Shown in pieces: positions 1-6,908 of a DNA stretch of 64,000 bases. The notes under the pieces were generated by a model, which saw only the letters and a program-made list of their open reading frames with translations, had not been told where the DNA came from and did no database searches. The stretch spans positions 310,001-374,000 of the forward strand of contig CAVWCC010000008.1 in NCBI GenBank assembly GCA_963753385.1, in the 5' to 3' direction. This DNA is from JALZKA01 sp963753385. GTDB lineage: Bacteria; Actinomycetota; Thermoleophilia; Solirubrobacterales; 70-9. Every line of letters begins with the position of its first letter. Positions within the stretch are counted from its first letter, which is position 1. A program made the position numbers and the translations under genes.

Positions 1-2
1 TG

Positions 3-842
3 CTCACCGCGCGCTCCGGCAAGCGCGAGATCTCGATGCTGGAGCTCGAGGAGGGGATCATGCGCGTGATCGCCGGCCCCGAGAAGAAGACCCGGGTCAT
101 GTCGGAGAAGGAGCGCCTCGTCACCGCCTTCCACGAGATGGGCCACGCGATCGTCGGCCAGAAGCTGCCGAACTGCGACCCGGTCCACAAGGTCTCGATC
201 ATCGGCCGCGGGCAGGCGCTGGGCTACACGATCTCGCTTCCGGGCGAGGACAAGTTCCTGACCACGCGCGCTGAGCTCGGCGACACGATGGCGATGACGC
301 TCGGCGGCCGCGCCGCGGAGGAGATCGTGTTCGGCGAGATCACCACCGGCGCCTCCAACGACCTCGAGAAGGTGACCGCGACCGCGAAGCAGATGGTCAT
401 GCGCTTCGGCATGTCCGAGCGCCTCGGCCCGCGCGTTTTCGGGCACGACCGGGGCATGCCGTTCCTGGGCCGCGAGTTCTCCGCCGAGCCCGACTACTCG
501 GACGAGATCGCCCGTGAGATCGACGACGAGATCCGCCGCATCGTCGAGGAGGCCCACCAGACCGCCAAGGACATCCTCACCGACAACCGCGAGCACCTCG
601 ACCGGATCTCGAAGATCCTCCTCGAGCGTGAGACGATCGACGCCAAGGCGTTTGCCGCCCTGCTCGAGGGCAAGTCCGAGGAGGAGGTCTTCGGCGCCGA
701 GGACGAGGCGGCCGACGAGGCCGAGGCGCCCGAGGCGCCGCCCGAGGCCGAGAAGAAGGCCGCCCGCGAGGGGCCGCGCCCGAGCACCACGCCGCGCCCC
801 GGCTTCGCCGGCGGCTCGGCCGAGATGCGCGCCGACAGCTAG
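3..842 (+). CDS. ftsH: ATP-dependent zinc metalloprotease FtsH, C-terminal part (5' truncated by window edge)
   Basis: This is the C-terminal part of the membrane-anchored AAA+ protease FtsH, which degrades misfolded membrane and some cytosolic proteins; the transmembrane segments and ATPase domain lie before the window. The visible 279 residues contain the M41 peptidase domain, with the zinc site HEMGH encoded at 132-146 and the region of the third, acidic zinc ligand around NDLEK at 357-371. The last 60 or so residues are an acidic, then Pro/Lys-rich tail of low complexity, probably disordered and cytoplasmic. The reading frame is open from base 3. A short terminator-like hairpin follows the stop codon. 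Identification is firm from the zinc motif and the surrounding conserved block. Confidence 0.96.
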   Translation, partial: LTARSGKREISMLELEEGIMRVIAGPEKKTRVMSEKERLVTAFHEMGHAIVGQKLPNCDPVHKVSIIGRGQALGYTISLPGEDKFLTTRAELGDTMAMTLGGRAAEEIVFGEITTGASNDLEKVTATAKQMVMRFGMSERLGPRVFGHDRGMPFLGREFSAEPDYSDEIAREIDDEIRRIVEEAHQTAKDILTDNREHLDRISKILLERETIDAKAFAALLEGKSEEEVFGAEDEAADEAEAPEAPPEAEKKAAREGPRPSTTPRPGFAGGSAEMRADS

Positions 843-857
843 CGCACCCTGATCCCA

Positions 858-897
858 GGTATTGCCGGCACTCTCGCCGGTTTTCGGGTATTGCCGG
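858..897 (+). repeat. 11-bp direct repeat GGTATTGCCGG, two copies
   Basis: GGTATTGCCGG occurs at 858-868 and 887-897, 29 bp apart start to start. The second copy overlaps the -35 box of the next gene, so the pair could be a regulator site; this is inference. Confidence 0.4.
865..884 (+). terminator. weak intrinsic terminator after ftsH
   Basis: CCGGC (865-869) pairs with GCCGG (876-880) across a six-base loop and is followed by TTTT. The stem is only 5 bp, so termination is likely partial. Confidence 0.45.
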
Positions 898-919
898 GCC
901 GCTCCGGATGCTCTACGGT
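891..919 (+). promoter_or_regulatory. sigma-A-like promoter of the HhH gene
   Basis: TTGCCG (891-896), a 17-nt spacer and TACGGT (914-919) fit a housekeeping promoter. The start would be near 926, leaving a 30-nt leader that carries the AGGAG ribosome site at 948-952. Confidence 0.45.
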
Positions 920-957
920 CGGGACGGAAAGGGTTAAGTCCCATCTGAGGAGAGTCC

Positions 958-1395
958 ATGCCAGGGCGTTCCTTGTTCAGAGCGACGCATCCGGGGGGAA
1001 AGCGCGCCCCGCGCCGCCGGGCGCGGCCGGTCTCCGACCGGCTCGTGAAGGTGACCCTCCTCGATCTCGAGCTCGAGCGCGCCTGTGCACGGTACGAGCG
1101 CGCGATCGCCGCCCTCGACGAGCGCTCCGACCGCCTGGAGCATCCGACGGCCGCAGAGATCGTGCGGACGGCGATGGCGGAACCCACAGCCGACGAACCC
1201 GATGCGGCCGATCCCGTGAGGCTGAGCTCGGTGAGCTTCGAGGAATTGCGGGTGTTGGGGCTCTCGGTGACGCAGGCGAGGCGCATCCTCAAGCTTCGCA
1301 ACCGCGGGGTGCTGGAGTCAGCCGCTCGCCTCAATTTGGTCCCCGGGATTCCCCGCAGCCAGGTCGCGGCTCTCAAGCTCCGGCTGATCGACTAG
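958..1395 (+). CDS. small basic protein with C-terminal helix-hairpin-helix-like domain
   Basis: A 145-residue protein of unknown role. The first 30 residues are very basic (RAPRRRARP), the middle is helical and acidic, and the last 55 residues read as a helix-hairpin-helix-like unit with the motifs ELRVLGLSVTQARRI and LNLVPGIPRSQVAALK, resembling the ComEA/HhH pattern in which a Gly-hairpin contacts DNA backbone. A DNA-binding role is inferred, not shown. The start ATG is supported by AGGAG at 948-952 with a 5-nt gap. It stands alone between ftsH and the folate operon, with its own apparent promoter. It could also be a protein-protein helical hairpin without DNA binding. Confidence 0.75.
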   Translation: MPGRSLFRATHPGGKRAPRRRARPVSDRLVKVTLLDLELERACARYERAIAALDERSDRLEHPTAAEIVRTAMAEPTADEPDAADPVRLSSVSFEELRVLGLSVTQARRILKLRNRGVLESAARLNLVPGIPRSQVAALKLRLID

Positions 1396-1402
1396 ATCCC
1401 GC

Positions 1403-1408
1403 AATACT
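1403..1408 (+). promoter_or_regulatory. -10 box AATACT, leaderless folP start
   Basis: AATACT lies 6 nt before the GTG start of folP, so transcription would begin at or next to the start codon. No Shine-Dalgarno sequence is present. Confidence 0.5.
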
Positions 1409-1414
1409 CGCCTC

Positions 1415-2248
1415 GTGCGCATCATGGGCATCGTCAACGTGACGCCCGATTCGTTCTCGGACGGCGGCCTCTACCTCGATGGCGAGGCGGCGGTCGCGCA
1501 TGGCCGGGAGCTGCTGGCCGACGGGGCGGACATCCTCGACATCGGTGGGGAGTCCACCCGCCCGGGCGCAGCAGCGGTCGGCGCCGCCGAGGAACAGCGG
1601 CGAACCGAGCCCGTCGTGCGCGCGCTGGCGGCCGGCGGCGCAAGCGTCTCGATCGACACGTCCAAGGTCTCGGTCGCCGAGGCCGCCCTGGACGCCGGGG
1701 CCGAGATCGTCAACGACGTCACCGCGTTCGTCGCGGACGAGGGCCTTGCCGATGTCTGCGCCGACCGCGGGTGCCGCGTTGTCCTGATGCACATGCAGGG
1801 CACGCCGCGGACGATGCAGGACGACCCGACCTACGGCGACGTCGTCGAGGACGTGAAGGCGTTCCTGGCCGACCGGGTCGAGTTCGCCGTCGGCCGCGGC
1901 GTCGCCGAGGACGCGATCTGGGTCGACCCGGGCATCGGATTCGGGAAGACGGTCGAACACAACCTCGAGCTGCTGCGGCGGCTCGGTGAGCTCCGATCGC
2001 TGGGGCGGCCGCTCCTGATCGGAACCTCGCGCAAGACCTTCATCGGGACCCTGACCGGCCGGGAGGCGACGGAGCGGCTCGGCGGGACCATCGCATCCAA
2101 CGTCCTCGCCCTCGTAAACGGCGCCGACGTGTTCCGTGTCCACGACGTGCGCGAGGTACGCGAGGCGCTGACCGTCGCCGAGGCCGTCCTCGGGCAGCGC
2201 GTGTGGGGGGTCGACGAGCGCTTCGCCACCGCAGACGCGGGCGGCTGA
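1415..2248 (+). CDS. folP: dihydropteroate synthase
   Basis: FolP condenses 6-hydroxymethyl-dihydropterin diphosphate with p-aminobenzoate to give dihydropteroate in folate synthesis; it is the sulfonamide target. The 277-residue protein shows the family signatures in order: GIVNVTPDSFSDGG at the N-terminus, GGESTRPGA near residue 45, MHMQGTPRTMQ near 127, DPGIGFGKT near 170 and GTSRKTFIG near 200, all parts of the TIM-barrel substrate loops. The start is GTG (1415), apparently leaderless. It heads a folP-folB-folK cluster; folE is not visible here. Length is normal for the family. Confidence 0.97.
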   Translation: MRIMGIVNVTPDSFSDGGLYLDGEAAVAHGRELLADGADILDIGGESTRPGAAAVGAAEEQRRTEPVVRALAAGGASVSIDTSKVSVAEAALDAGAEIVNDVTAFVADEGLADVCADRGCRVVLMHMQGTPRTMQDDPTYGDVVEDVKAFLADRVEFAVGRGVAEDAIWVDPGIGFGKTVEHNLELLRRLGELRSLGRPLLIGTSRKTFIGTLTGREATERLGGTIASNVLALVNGADVFRVHDVREVREALTVAEAVLGQRVWGVDERFATADAGG

Positions 2249-2253
2249 TCATC

Positions 2254-2259
2254 TAGGTT
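2254..2259 (+). promoter_or_regulatory. -10 box TAGGTT, leaderless folB start
   Basis: TAGGTT ends 6 nt before the folB ATG. It suggests folB-folK can be transcribed independently of folP. Confidence 0.45.
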
Positions 2260-2265
2260 CAACAC

Positions 2266-2679
2266 ATGGAGGCCGGGCGCAACGGCCCCGACTCGACCGT
2301 CGAGGTCGAGTTGCGCGGGCTCTCGATCTACACGCACCACGGCGTCACCGACGCCGAGCAGGAGGTCGGCCAGCGCATCGAGCTCGACGTCTCCTTCGAC
2401 GTGCCCGACTGCGACGCAGTCCTGACCGACCGGATCGAGGACACGATCGACTACTCCGAGGTCTGCGACATCGTCGCGCTCGCGGCGACCGAGCGCAGCT
2501 ACCGGACGCTTGAGCGTGTCGCCCACGTCATCGCCGAGCGCCTGGCCGAGCGCTTCGGGTGCGAGCAGGTGCGCGTGCGCGCGGCCAAGCCCGAGCCGCC
2601 GCTGCCGCTCTCGATCGAGGAGGTCGCGGTCGAGGTCGTGCACGAGCGGCCCCTCTCCGACGAAGACGAGGAGGACTGA
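2266..2679 (+). CDS. folB: dihydroneopterin aldolase
   Basis: FolB cleaves 7,8-dihydroneopterin to 6-hydroxymethyl-dihydropterin and glycolaldehyde, the step before FolK. The 137-residue protein has the tunnelling-fold aldolase pattern: LRGLSIYTHHGVTDAEQEVG near the N-terminus, DTIDYSEVCDIV in the middle and the C-terminal VRVRAAKPEPPL strand. It lies 17 nt after folP and is followed after one base by folK, whose ribosome site GAGGAG lies within the last folB codons. The order folP-folB-folK is the standard actinobacterial cluster and supports the assignment. Confidence 0.95.
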   Translation: MEAGRNGPDSTVEVELRGLSIYTHHGVTDAEQEVGQRIELDVSFDVPDCDAVLTDRIEDTIDYSEVCDIVALAATERSYRTLERVAHVIAERLAERFGCEQVRVRAAKPEPPLPLSIEEVAVEVVHERPLSDEDEED

Positions 2680-2680
2680 C

Positions 2681-3184
2681 TTGGCGGAGCGCACCGGCTA
2701 CCTCGGCCTGGGCTCGAACGTCGGGGACCGCGAGCACAACCTGGCGCGCGCGCTGGAGCTGCTCCCCGATCACGGCGTTGACGTGGAAGCCGTCTCCTCG
2801 CTCTACGAGACGGAGCCGGTCGGCGAGATCCTCGATCAGCCCGACTTCCTCAACCTGGTCGCGCGGGTCACGACCGGGCTGGAGCCGCTCGACCTGCTCG
2901 AAACATGCAAGGCCGTCGAGGTGGAGCTCGGACGGATGTTCGGGGGGCCGCGCCACGGCCCGCGGCCAATCGACGTCGACGTCCTCATCCTCGGGGACCT
3001 CGAGGTCGAGAACGAGCGCCTCGTGTTGCCCCACGCCGAGGTCAGCACCCGGCGGTTCGTCCTCGAGCCGCTGCTCGAGCTCGATCCCGACGTCGCGCTG
3101 CCGGACGGGACGCGCCTGGCGGACTGCGTCGACGCCCTGGGCCCGGGTCAGCGGGTCGAACGCGCGGGATCGCTCCGGCGCTGA
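2681..3184 (+). CDS. folK: 2-amino-4-hydroxy-6-hydroxymethyldihydropteridine diphosphokinase
   Basis: FolK transfers pyrophosphate from ATP to 6-hydroxymethyl-dihydropterin, supplying FolP. The 167-residue protein starts at TTG 2681, one base after the folB stop and 5 nt after GAGGAG; longer in-frame readings run back through folB and are not credible. Family motifs are GLGSNVGDREHNL near the N-terminus, SSLYETEPVG, QPDFLNLV and the phosphoryl-transfer block GPRHGPRPIDVDVLIL, then LPHAEVSTRRFVLEPL. The next gene is convergent, only 4 nt away, so no terminator fits between them. Confidence 0.96.
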   Translation: MAERTGYLGLGSNVGDREHNLARALELLPDHGVDVEAVSSLYETEPVGEILDQPDFLNLVARVTTGLEPLDLLETCKAVEVELGRMFGGPRHGPRPIDVDVLILGDLEVENERLVLPHAEVSTRRFVLEPLLELDPDVALPDGTRLADCVDALGPGQRVERAGSLRR

Positions 3185-3188
3185 GCGC

Positions 3189-3944
3189 TCAGGCGGGGGC
3201 GGCCGCCCGCAGCGGCTCGAGCCACTCGGCCGGAAGGACGGGCGGCACGTCGCCGGGGTAGCTCGGGACGAAGCGCTTCGAGTGCTCACCCGCCGGGCGG
3301 GCGGCGATCACCGGGCGGAGATCCTGGAGCGTCATTGCAAGCCCGACGCCGGCGGCGATCTGGAAGTCGGCGGCGTTCGGCTGTTCGCCGCCGAGCAGGC
3401 CTTCGGCAATCCAGCCGTCGATCCGGTCGAGCCAGCCCGGCACCGCCGCGAGGTCCGTGCGAACCGCGTCGTCAGTGACGTCGTTGATGCGCACCTCGGC
3501 CGCGATGATCGGCCCGGCGGTGGCGACCGCGAGCCCGTGCGGCACCCCGATCCGGGCGTCGTCCAGGTACGTGCGAAGGGGCGCCTTGTCGCGCCTGATC
3601 GCATTCCAGAGGATGCGCCTGGTCCCGTCGGAGAGGACCTCCTCGCCCCAGCGCTCCGCGTCCTCGACCGCGACCCGCTGAGCGGGATCAGCCGGGAAGA
3701 GCGGCGGGTCCGTCTGGATCTCGTCCAGCACCCTCGAGATCTCGCGCGAGCCGGTGATCCGGCGCCCGTCGATCCGAAGGGATGGGACCGTGATGCCGGG
3801 AAACCGCATCAGCTTCAGCACTCCGCGGCTGACCACAGGCATCAGGTCGACGCGCTTGTAGTCGATGCCCTTGTGGTCGAGCATCCGCGCCACGGCGATC
3901 GCCGGATGGGAGCCGGGGATCACGTAGAGGGTCGCGCGCGCCAC
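3189..3944 (-). CDS. glutathione S-transferase-like protein
   Basis: A 251-residue cytoplasmic protein with a thioredoxin-like N-terminal domain: ATLYVIPGSHPAIAVARML, then the cis-Pro region FPGITVPSLRIDGRRITGSREI, which is the typical GST N-domain layout. The remainder is a helical GST-C-like domain with GWIAEGLLGGEQPNAADFQIA, matching the conserved N-capping region. Actinobacteria mostly lack glutathione, so the thiol substrate is unknown, and no catalytic Cys or Tyr is obvious. The GTG start is placed by a TAGAAT box 6 nt upstream. It is divergent from coaX. A role in thiol-dependent detoxification is inference. Confidence 0.85.
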   Translation of the reverse strand: MARATLYVIPGSHPAIAVARMLDHKGIDYKRVDLMPVVSRGVLKLMRFPGITVPSLRIDGRRITGSREISRVLDEIQTDPPLFPADPAQRVAVEDAERWGEEVLSDGTRRILWNAIRRDKAPLRTYLDDARIGVPHGLAVATAGPIIAAEVRINDVTDDAVRTDLAAVPGWLDRIDGWIAEGLLGGEQPNAADFQIAAGVGLAMTLQDLRPVIAARPAGEHSKRFVPSYPGDVPPVLPAEWLEPLRAAAPA

Positions 3945-3950
3945 CGTCGC

Positions 3951-3956
3951 ATTCTA
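3951..3956 (-). promoter_or_regulatory. -10 box TAGAAT, leaderless start of the GST-like gene
   Basis: On the minus strand TAGAAT ends 6 nt before the GTG start codon (3944-3942). It is close to the TATAAT consensus. Confidence 0.55.
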
Positions 3957-3961
3957 AGCGA

Positions 3962-3989
3962 GGCGAAGCCGAGCACCGCCGTTGTTGAG
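3962..3989 (-). repeat. 28-nt dispersed repeat, copy 1 (family CTCAACAACG)
   Basis: Read on the minus strand this 28-mer begins CTCAACAACG and ends GCTCGGCTTCGCC. It matches 53434-53461 (plus strand) at 26 of 28 positions. Both copies lie in divergent intergenic regions. Confidence 0.6.
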
Positions 3990-4002
3990 GCGGCTAATCC
4001 CC

Positions 4003-4008
4003 GATACT
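4003..4008 (+). promoter_or_regulatory. -10 box GATACT, leaderless coaX start
   Basis: GATACT ends 6 nt before the coaX GTG. It is placed as in other leaderless genes of this window. Confidence 0.5.
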
Positions 4009-4014
4009 TGCTGC

Positions 4015-4782
4015 GTGCTCCTAGCTGTCGACGTAGGCAATACCCAGACGCACCTCGGCGCCTTCGACGGCGCGGAGCTGGTCGAGCACTGGCGCTTCCA
4101 GACCCGGGCGGGGATGACCGGCGACGAGATGGCGGCGCGGATCGCCGGCTTCTTCGAGCTCAGCGATATGGACCTGCGCCGCGTCGAGTCGCTCGTGGTC
4201 TCGTCCGTGGTGCCGCCGCTCGGGACCGAGTACGAGGCGCTCACGAGGAAGTACCTGCGCGGCGGCCGGTGCCTTCAGGTCGGCCCGGGAATCAAGACCG
4301 GGATGGCGATCCGGATCGACAACCCGTACGAGGTCGGCGCCGACCGGCTCGTGAACGCCGTCGCCGCCTACGAGCGCTTCGGCGACGCGTGCGTGGTGGT
4401 CGACTTCGGGACGGGCATCAACTTCGACGCGGTGTCGGCTGCGGGTGAGTACCTGGGCGGGGCGATCGCTCCAGGGGTCGAGATCTCGCTGACAGCGCTG
4501 ACCGAGCGCGGCGCGCGCATCCCGCGGATCGACCTGGCGGAGCCGGAATCGGCGATCGGGAAGTCGACCCGCGGCGCGATCCAGTCGGGGGTGGTCTATG
4601 GCTTCGCCGGGCTGATCGACGGCGTCGCCCGGCGGATCAGGGCGGAGCTGGGGGAGGGGGTCCCGTTCATCGCAACCGGGGGCCTGGCCGCGGCGATCGT
4701 CCCGTTCTGCGAGACGATCGACGAGGTCGACGACCTGCTCACGCTGACGGGCCTGCGGCTGATCGACGAGCGCAACCGGTAG
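4015..4782 (+). CDS. coaX: type III pantothenate kinase
   Basis: CoaX phosphorylates pantothenate in the first committed step of coenzyme A synthesis, using the ASKHA fold and needing a monovalent cation. The 255-residue protein starts LLAVDVGNTQTHLGAFDG (the ATP phosphate loop), has NPYEVGADRLVNAVAAYERF, VVDFGTGINFDAV (catalytic Asp region), the GGAIAPGVEISLTAL block and FIATGGLAAAIVPF near the C-terminus. The GTG at 4015 is chosen because it directly begins the conserved strand; an upstream in-frame start would add unmatched residues. Type III is the usual actinobacterial pantothenate kinase apart from CoaA. Confidence 0.96.
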   Translation: MLLAVDVGNTQTHLGAFDGAELVEHWRFQTRAGMTGDEMAARIAGFFELSDMDLRRVESLVVSSVVPPLGTEYEALTRKYLRGGRCLQVGPGIKTGMAIRIDNPYEVGADRLVNAVAAYERFGDACVVVDFGTGINFDAVSAAGEYLGGAIAPGVEISLTALTERGARIPRIDLAEPESAIGKSTRGAIQSGVVYGFAGLIDGVARRIRAELGEGVPFIATGGLAAAIVPFCETIDEVDDLLTLTGLRLIDERNR

Positions 4783-4811
4783 GGGCGCGCGCCTTGCCGG
4801 GGGTGGCCCGG

Positions 4812-4817
4812 TAGCCT
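4812..4817 (+). promoter_or_regulatory. -10 box TAGCCT upstream of a small ORF
   Basis: TAGCCT lies 8 nt before the ATG at 4826, which supports that small gene being real. Confidence 0.4.
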
Positions 4818-4825
4818 GGGTTGCG

Positions 4826-5113
4826 ATGCCGGAGCTCGAGAAGTACCCGATGCAGGACGACCGGGTACTCGGCGACGGGGGCAACCTGACGGTGTACGAG
4901 CGACCCGACAGCTCTCGCTACGCGCTCGACAAGCGTGGGGGCGGCCAGGAGTACGACACCGACCAGCCGATCTTCGGCCGGGCACGGTTCGACGCCCGCG
5001 ATCGGGCTTCCGGCACGTGGGCGGGCTCACGCTCGATCCCTCGCGCCACGGCTCCGCCGGACGCCGCGATCAGCGCCATGCGCTCGGTTCGACGCCGCGG
5101 CTGGTCCGGCTAG
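4826..5113 (+). CDS. small hypothetical protein
   Basis: A 95-residue open frame with no recognisable family. The first half is charged and plausible as a folded peptide (VLGDGGNLTVYERPDSSRYA, then QEYDTDQPIFGR); the second half is Arg/Ala/Ser-rich and looks disordered. Codon third positions are strongly G/C, as in the neighbours, and a TAGCCT box stands 8 nt before the ATG. It fills the gap between coaX and dusB. It may instead be a chance frame in GC-rich DNA; only homologues would settle this. Confidence 0.5.
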   Translation: MPELEKYPMQDDRVLGDGGNLTVYERPDSSRYALDKRGGGQEYDTDQPIFGRARFDARDRASGTWAGSRSIPRATAPPDAAISAMRSVRRRGWSG

Positions 5114-5155
5114 GCCGATCGTCCCGGCCGCGAGCGGCCTACCCTTGATGGGTTG

Positions 5156-5202
5156 ATGAGCGACTTATGTCGCGAAAGCGTGTTTGCCCCTCGGGTAGGA
5201 GC
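5156..5202 (+). repeat. two-hairpin dispersed element, copy A (before and into dusB)
   Basis: The copy starts ATGAGCGAC. Hairpin 1 is GCGAC-TTAT-GTCGC, the linker is GAAAGCGTGTTTGCC, and hairpin 2 is CTC(G)-GGTA-(G)GAG. The final AGGAG (5197-5201) is an ideal ribosome site for the GTG at 5210. Reading from its ATG gives MSDLCRESVFAPRVGAD, in frame with dusB. A TACCCT box at 5140-5145 lies 7 nt before a TTG codon (5153) in the same frame. Confidence 0.8.
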
Positions 5203-5209
5203 TGATCCG

Positions 5210-6244
5210 GTGTTGCAGCCGCTGACCACGCCGTTCCAGATTGCCGGGGTCGAGATCGCCAACCGGGTGGTCCTGGCCCCGCTCGCCGGGATCGGCAACT
5301 GGTTCGTGCGCCTGCAGGCGCGCCGGCACGGCGCGGGGATGGCGGTGTCGGAGATGGTCTCCAGCTTCGCGCTCCACCACGGCAACGAGCGAACGCACCG
5401 CGAGATGCTGCGCATCCACCCCGACGAACATCCGGTCTCGATGCAGCTGTTCGGGCCCGATCCCGGCCCGATGCGCTCGGCGGCTGCGACCGTCGCGGAG
5501 GCCGGGGCGGACATCATCGACCTGAACATGGGCTGCCCGGTTCGCAAGGTCCTGAAGACCGGGGCCGGGGCGGCGCTCCTCGACGATCCGGACCGGGCCG
5601 TCGCGGTGGCGCTCGCCGCTCGGCAGGGATCCGGGTTGCCGGTGTCAGTCAAGCTGCGCTCGGGGCTTCGCTCGGGCGACCGGGTCGGGTATGACCTGGC
5701 GCTCCGGCTCGCCGAGGAGGCCGGCGTCGCGGCGATCGGCTTCCACCCTCGTCCCGCGGAGGTCCACCACAAGGGAACGCCGGACTACGAGCTCGCCAGT
5801 GAGCTCGTCGCCGAGCTACGGGCCCGTGGCCTGGACTGCCCCGTTGTTATCTCAGGAGGCTTGGGCGATGCCGCCAAGGCGCGGGAGGCCTACGAGCGCT
5901 CGGGCGCCGACGCGGTCATGGTCGCCCGGGGCGGCCTTGGGTATCCGTGGATCTTCGAGGAGCTCACCGGGACGCGTAGCGAGGAGCCGTCGAGGGCCGA
6001 GGTCATCGCCGAGCTCAGCTGGGTGCTCGACCGGGCGGAGGAGCACTGGGGCGAGGTGCGCGCGGCGCGAAACCTGCGCAAGTTCTATCCCTGGTACCTG
6101 GACCGCCTCGGCCTCCACGGCGAGGCCGCCGACGCGTACCAGCGCACGACCTCGCTCGACGATGTCCGGGTGCTCCTCGCAGCCCTCGAAGCACGCCCTT
6201 ACCAGGGAGGCAAACCTGCTTTCGCGACTTACGTCGCTCACTAG
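5210..6244 (+). CDS. dusB: tRNA-dihydrouridine synthase
   Basis: Dus enzymes reduce uridines of the tRNA D-loop with FMN and NADPH. The 344-residue protein shows the FMN barrel signatures: NRVVLAPLAGIGN near the N-terminus, MSSFA-like SEMVSS, QLFGPDP, the catalytic-Cys block IDLNMGCPVRKV, VSVKLRSG, HPRPAEVHHKG, VISGGLGD and MVARGGLGYPWIF. Start GTG 5210 has AGGAG 8 nt upstream, but the frame is open to TTG 5153 or ATG 5156 inside repeat copy A, so the protein may begin MSDLCRES. The last 16 or so residues are encoded by an inverted copy of the same repeat (6195-6241), so both ends are repeat-linked. DusB is the likeliest subtype. Confidence 0.93.
   Translation: MLQPLTTPFQIAGVEIANRVVLAPLAGIGNWFVRLQARRHGAGMAVSEMVSSFALHHGNERTHREMLRIHPDEHPVSMQLFGPDPGPMRSAAATVAEAGADIIDLNMGCPVRKVLKTGAGAALLDDPDRAVAVALAARQGSGLPVSVKLRSGLRSGDRVGYDLALRLAEEAGVAAIGFHPRPAEVHHKGTPDYELASELVAELRARGLDCPVVISGGLGDAAKAREAYERSGADAVMVARGGLGYPWIFEELTGTRSEEPSRAEVIAELSWVLDRAEEHWGEVRAARNLRKFYPWYLDRLGLHGEAADAYQRTTSLDDVRVLLAALEARPYQGGKPAFATYVAH
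6195..6241 (-). repeat. two-hairpin dispersed element, copy B (inverted, inside the dusB 3' end)
   Basis: On the minus strand it reads GTGAGCGAC, hairpin 1 GCGAC-GTAA-GTCGC, a GAAAGC linker and hairpin 2 CCCT-GGTA-AGGG. It is the only copy not in sense orientation before a start codon. On the plus strand it encodes the last residues of dusB. Confidence 0.85.
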
Positions 6245-6265
6245 GTTCAACGCCAATCCGTCCTC

Positions 6266-6294
6266 GTTTAGCGGCCAACGCTCATCGCTATAAT
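6266..6294 (+). promoter_or_regulatory. greA promoter
   Basis: A perfect -10 box TATAAT (6289-6294) follows a weak -35-like GTTTAG (6266-6271) with a 17-nt spacer. Transcription should start near 6301, just before the leader terminator. Confidence 0.6.
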
Positions 6295-6303
6295 TCCGCG
6301 CCT

Positions 6304-6347
6304 GCCCGAGTTCATGTGCCTCTTGCGCATGCATTTCGGGCGGTTTT
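6304..6347 (+). terminator. intrinsic terminator in the greA leader (candidate attenuator)
   Basis: GCCCGA (6304-6309) pairs with TCGGGC (6336-6341). Inside it CATGTGC (6313-6319) pairs with GCGCATG (6325-6331) around a CTCTT loop. GGTTTT follows. It begins within a few nt of the predicted transcription start, so full-length greA mRNA requires read-through. Confidence 0.65.
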
Positions 6348-6360
6348 CGTGATGTGAGGC

Positions 6361-6381
6361 CGCCGCCCGTCCAGGGCGGCG
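6361..6381 (+). other. 8-bp hairpin in the greA 5' UTR
   Basis: CGCCGCCC (6361-6368) pairs perfectly with GGGCGGCG (6374-6381) around GTCCA, 18 nt before the purine-rich ribosome site. It may insulate the ribosome site or compete with the upstream terminator. Confidence 0.5.
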
Positions 6382-6418
6382 TTCGTGCCTAGACGAAGAG
6401 GAAGAGGTAGGACGCGAC

Positions 6419-6898
6419 GTGGCTCGTGAGATTCCGATCACCAAGGAAGGCCTGCGCAAGCTTCAGGGGGACATCGAGCTCCTCTCGACCGTGAAGCGGC
6501 GGGAGGTCGCCGAGCGCATCAAGGAGGCGCGCGAGTTCGGCGACATCATGGAGAACTCCGAGTACGACGACGCCAAGAACGAGCAGGCCCTGCTCGAGCA
6601 GCGGATCGCTCAGCTCGAGGAGCGGCTCCGGCGCTCGATCGTGATCGACAAGAAGGACATCGACACCGGCAGCGTGTCGGTGGGCGTCCTGGTCCACGTC
6701 AGGGACCAGAAGTCCAACAAGTCGCAGAAGTTCCACATCGTCGGTCCCGCCGAGGCGAACCCGGCAGAGCAGAAGCTCTCGAACGAGTCGCCGATCGGCA
6801 AGGCGCTCCTCGGCCACAAGCGTGGCGACGTCGTCACCGTCGACGTCCCCCGCGGGCCCAAGAAGAAGCTCAAGATCACGAAGATCGAAACGGCTTAA
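6419..6898 (+). CDS. greA: transcription elongation factor GreA
   Basis: GreA enters the RNA polymerase secondary channel and stimulates cleavage of backtracked RNA. The 159-residue protein has the N-terminal coiled coil, starting ITKEGLRKLQGDIELLSTVKR, with the acidic tip GDIMENSEYDDAKNEQALLE that carries the two essential acidic residues, and a C-terminal FKBP-like domain (GPAEANPAEQKLSNESPIGKALLGHKRGD). The GTG start is preceded by GAGGAAGAGGTAGGA. Its leader has a strong -10 box, a terminator hairpin and a second hairpin, an arrangement suggesting autoregulated attenuation. The next gene is convergent, 10 nt away. Confidence 0.97.
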   Translation: MAREIPITKEGLRKLQGDIELLSTVKRREVAERIKEAREFGDIMENSEYDDAKNEQALLEQRIAQLEERLRRSIVIDKKDIDTGSVSVGVLVHVRDQKSNKSQKFHIVGPAEANPAEQKLSNESPIGKALLGHKRGDVVTVDVPRGPKKKLKITKIETA

Positions 6899-6908
6899 CG
6901 GCCGGCGC

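Noticed and set aside
4774..4787. ACCGGTAGGGGC at the end of coaX as a seventh repeat copy
   Set aside because: Only the second hairpin-like part resembles the element; the ATGAGCGAC part, first hairpin and GAAAGC linker are missing, and CCGGTAG is simply the coaX end.
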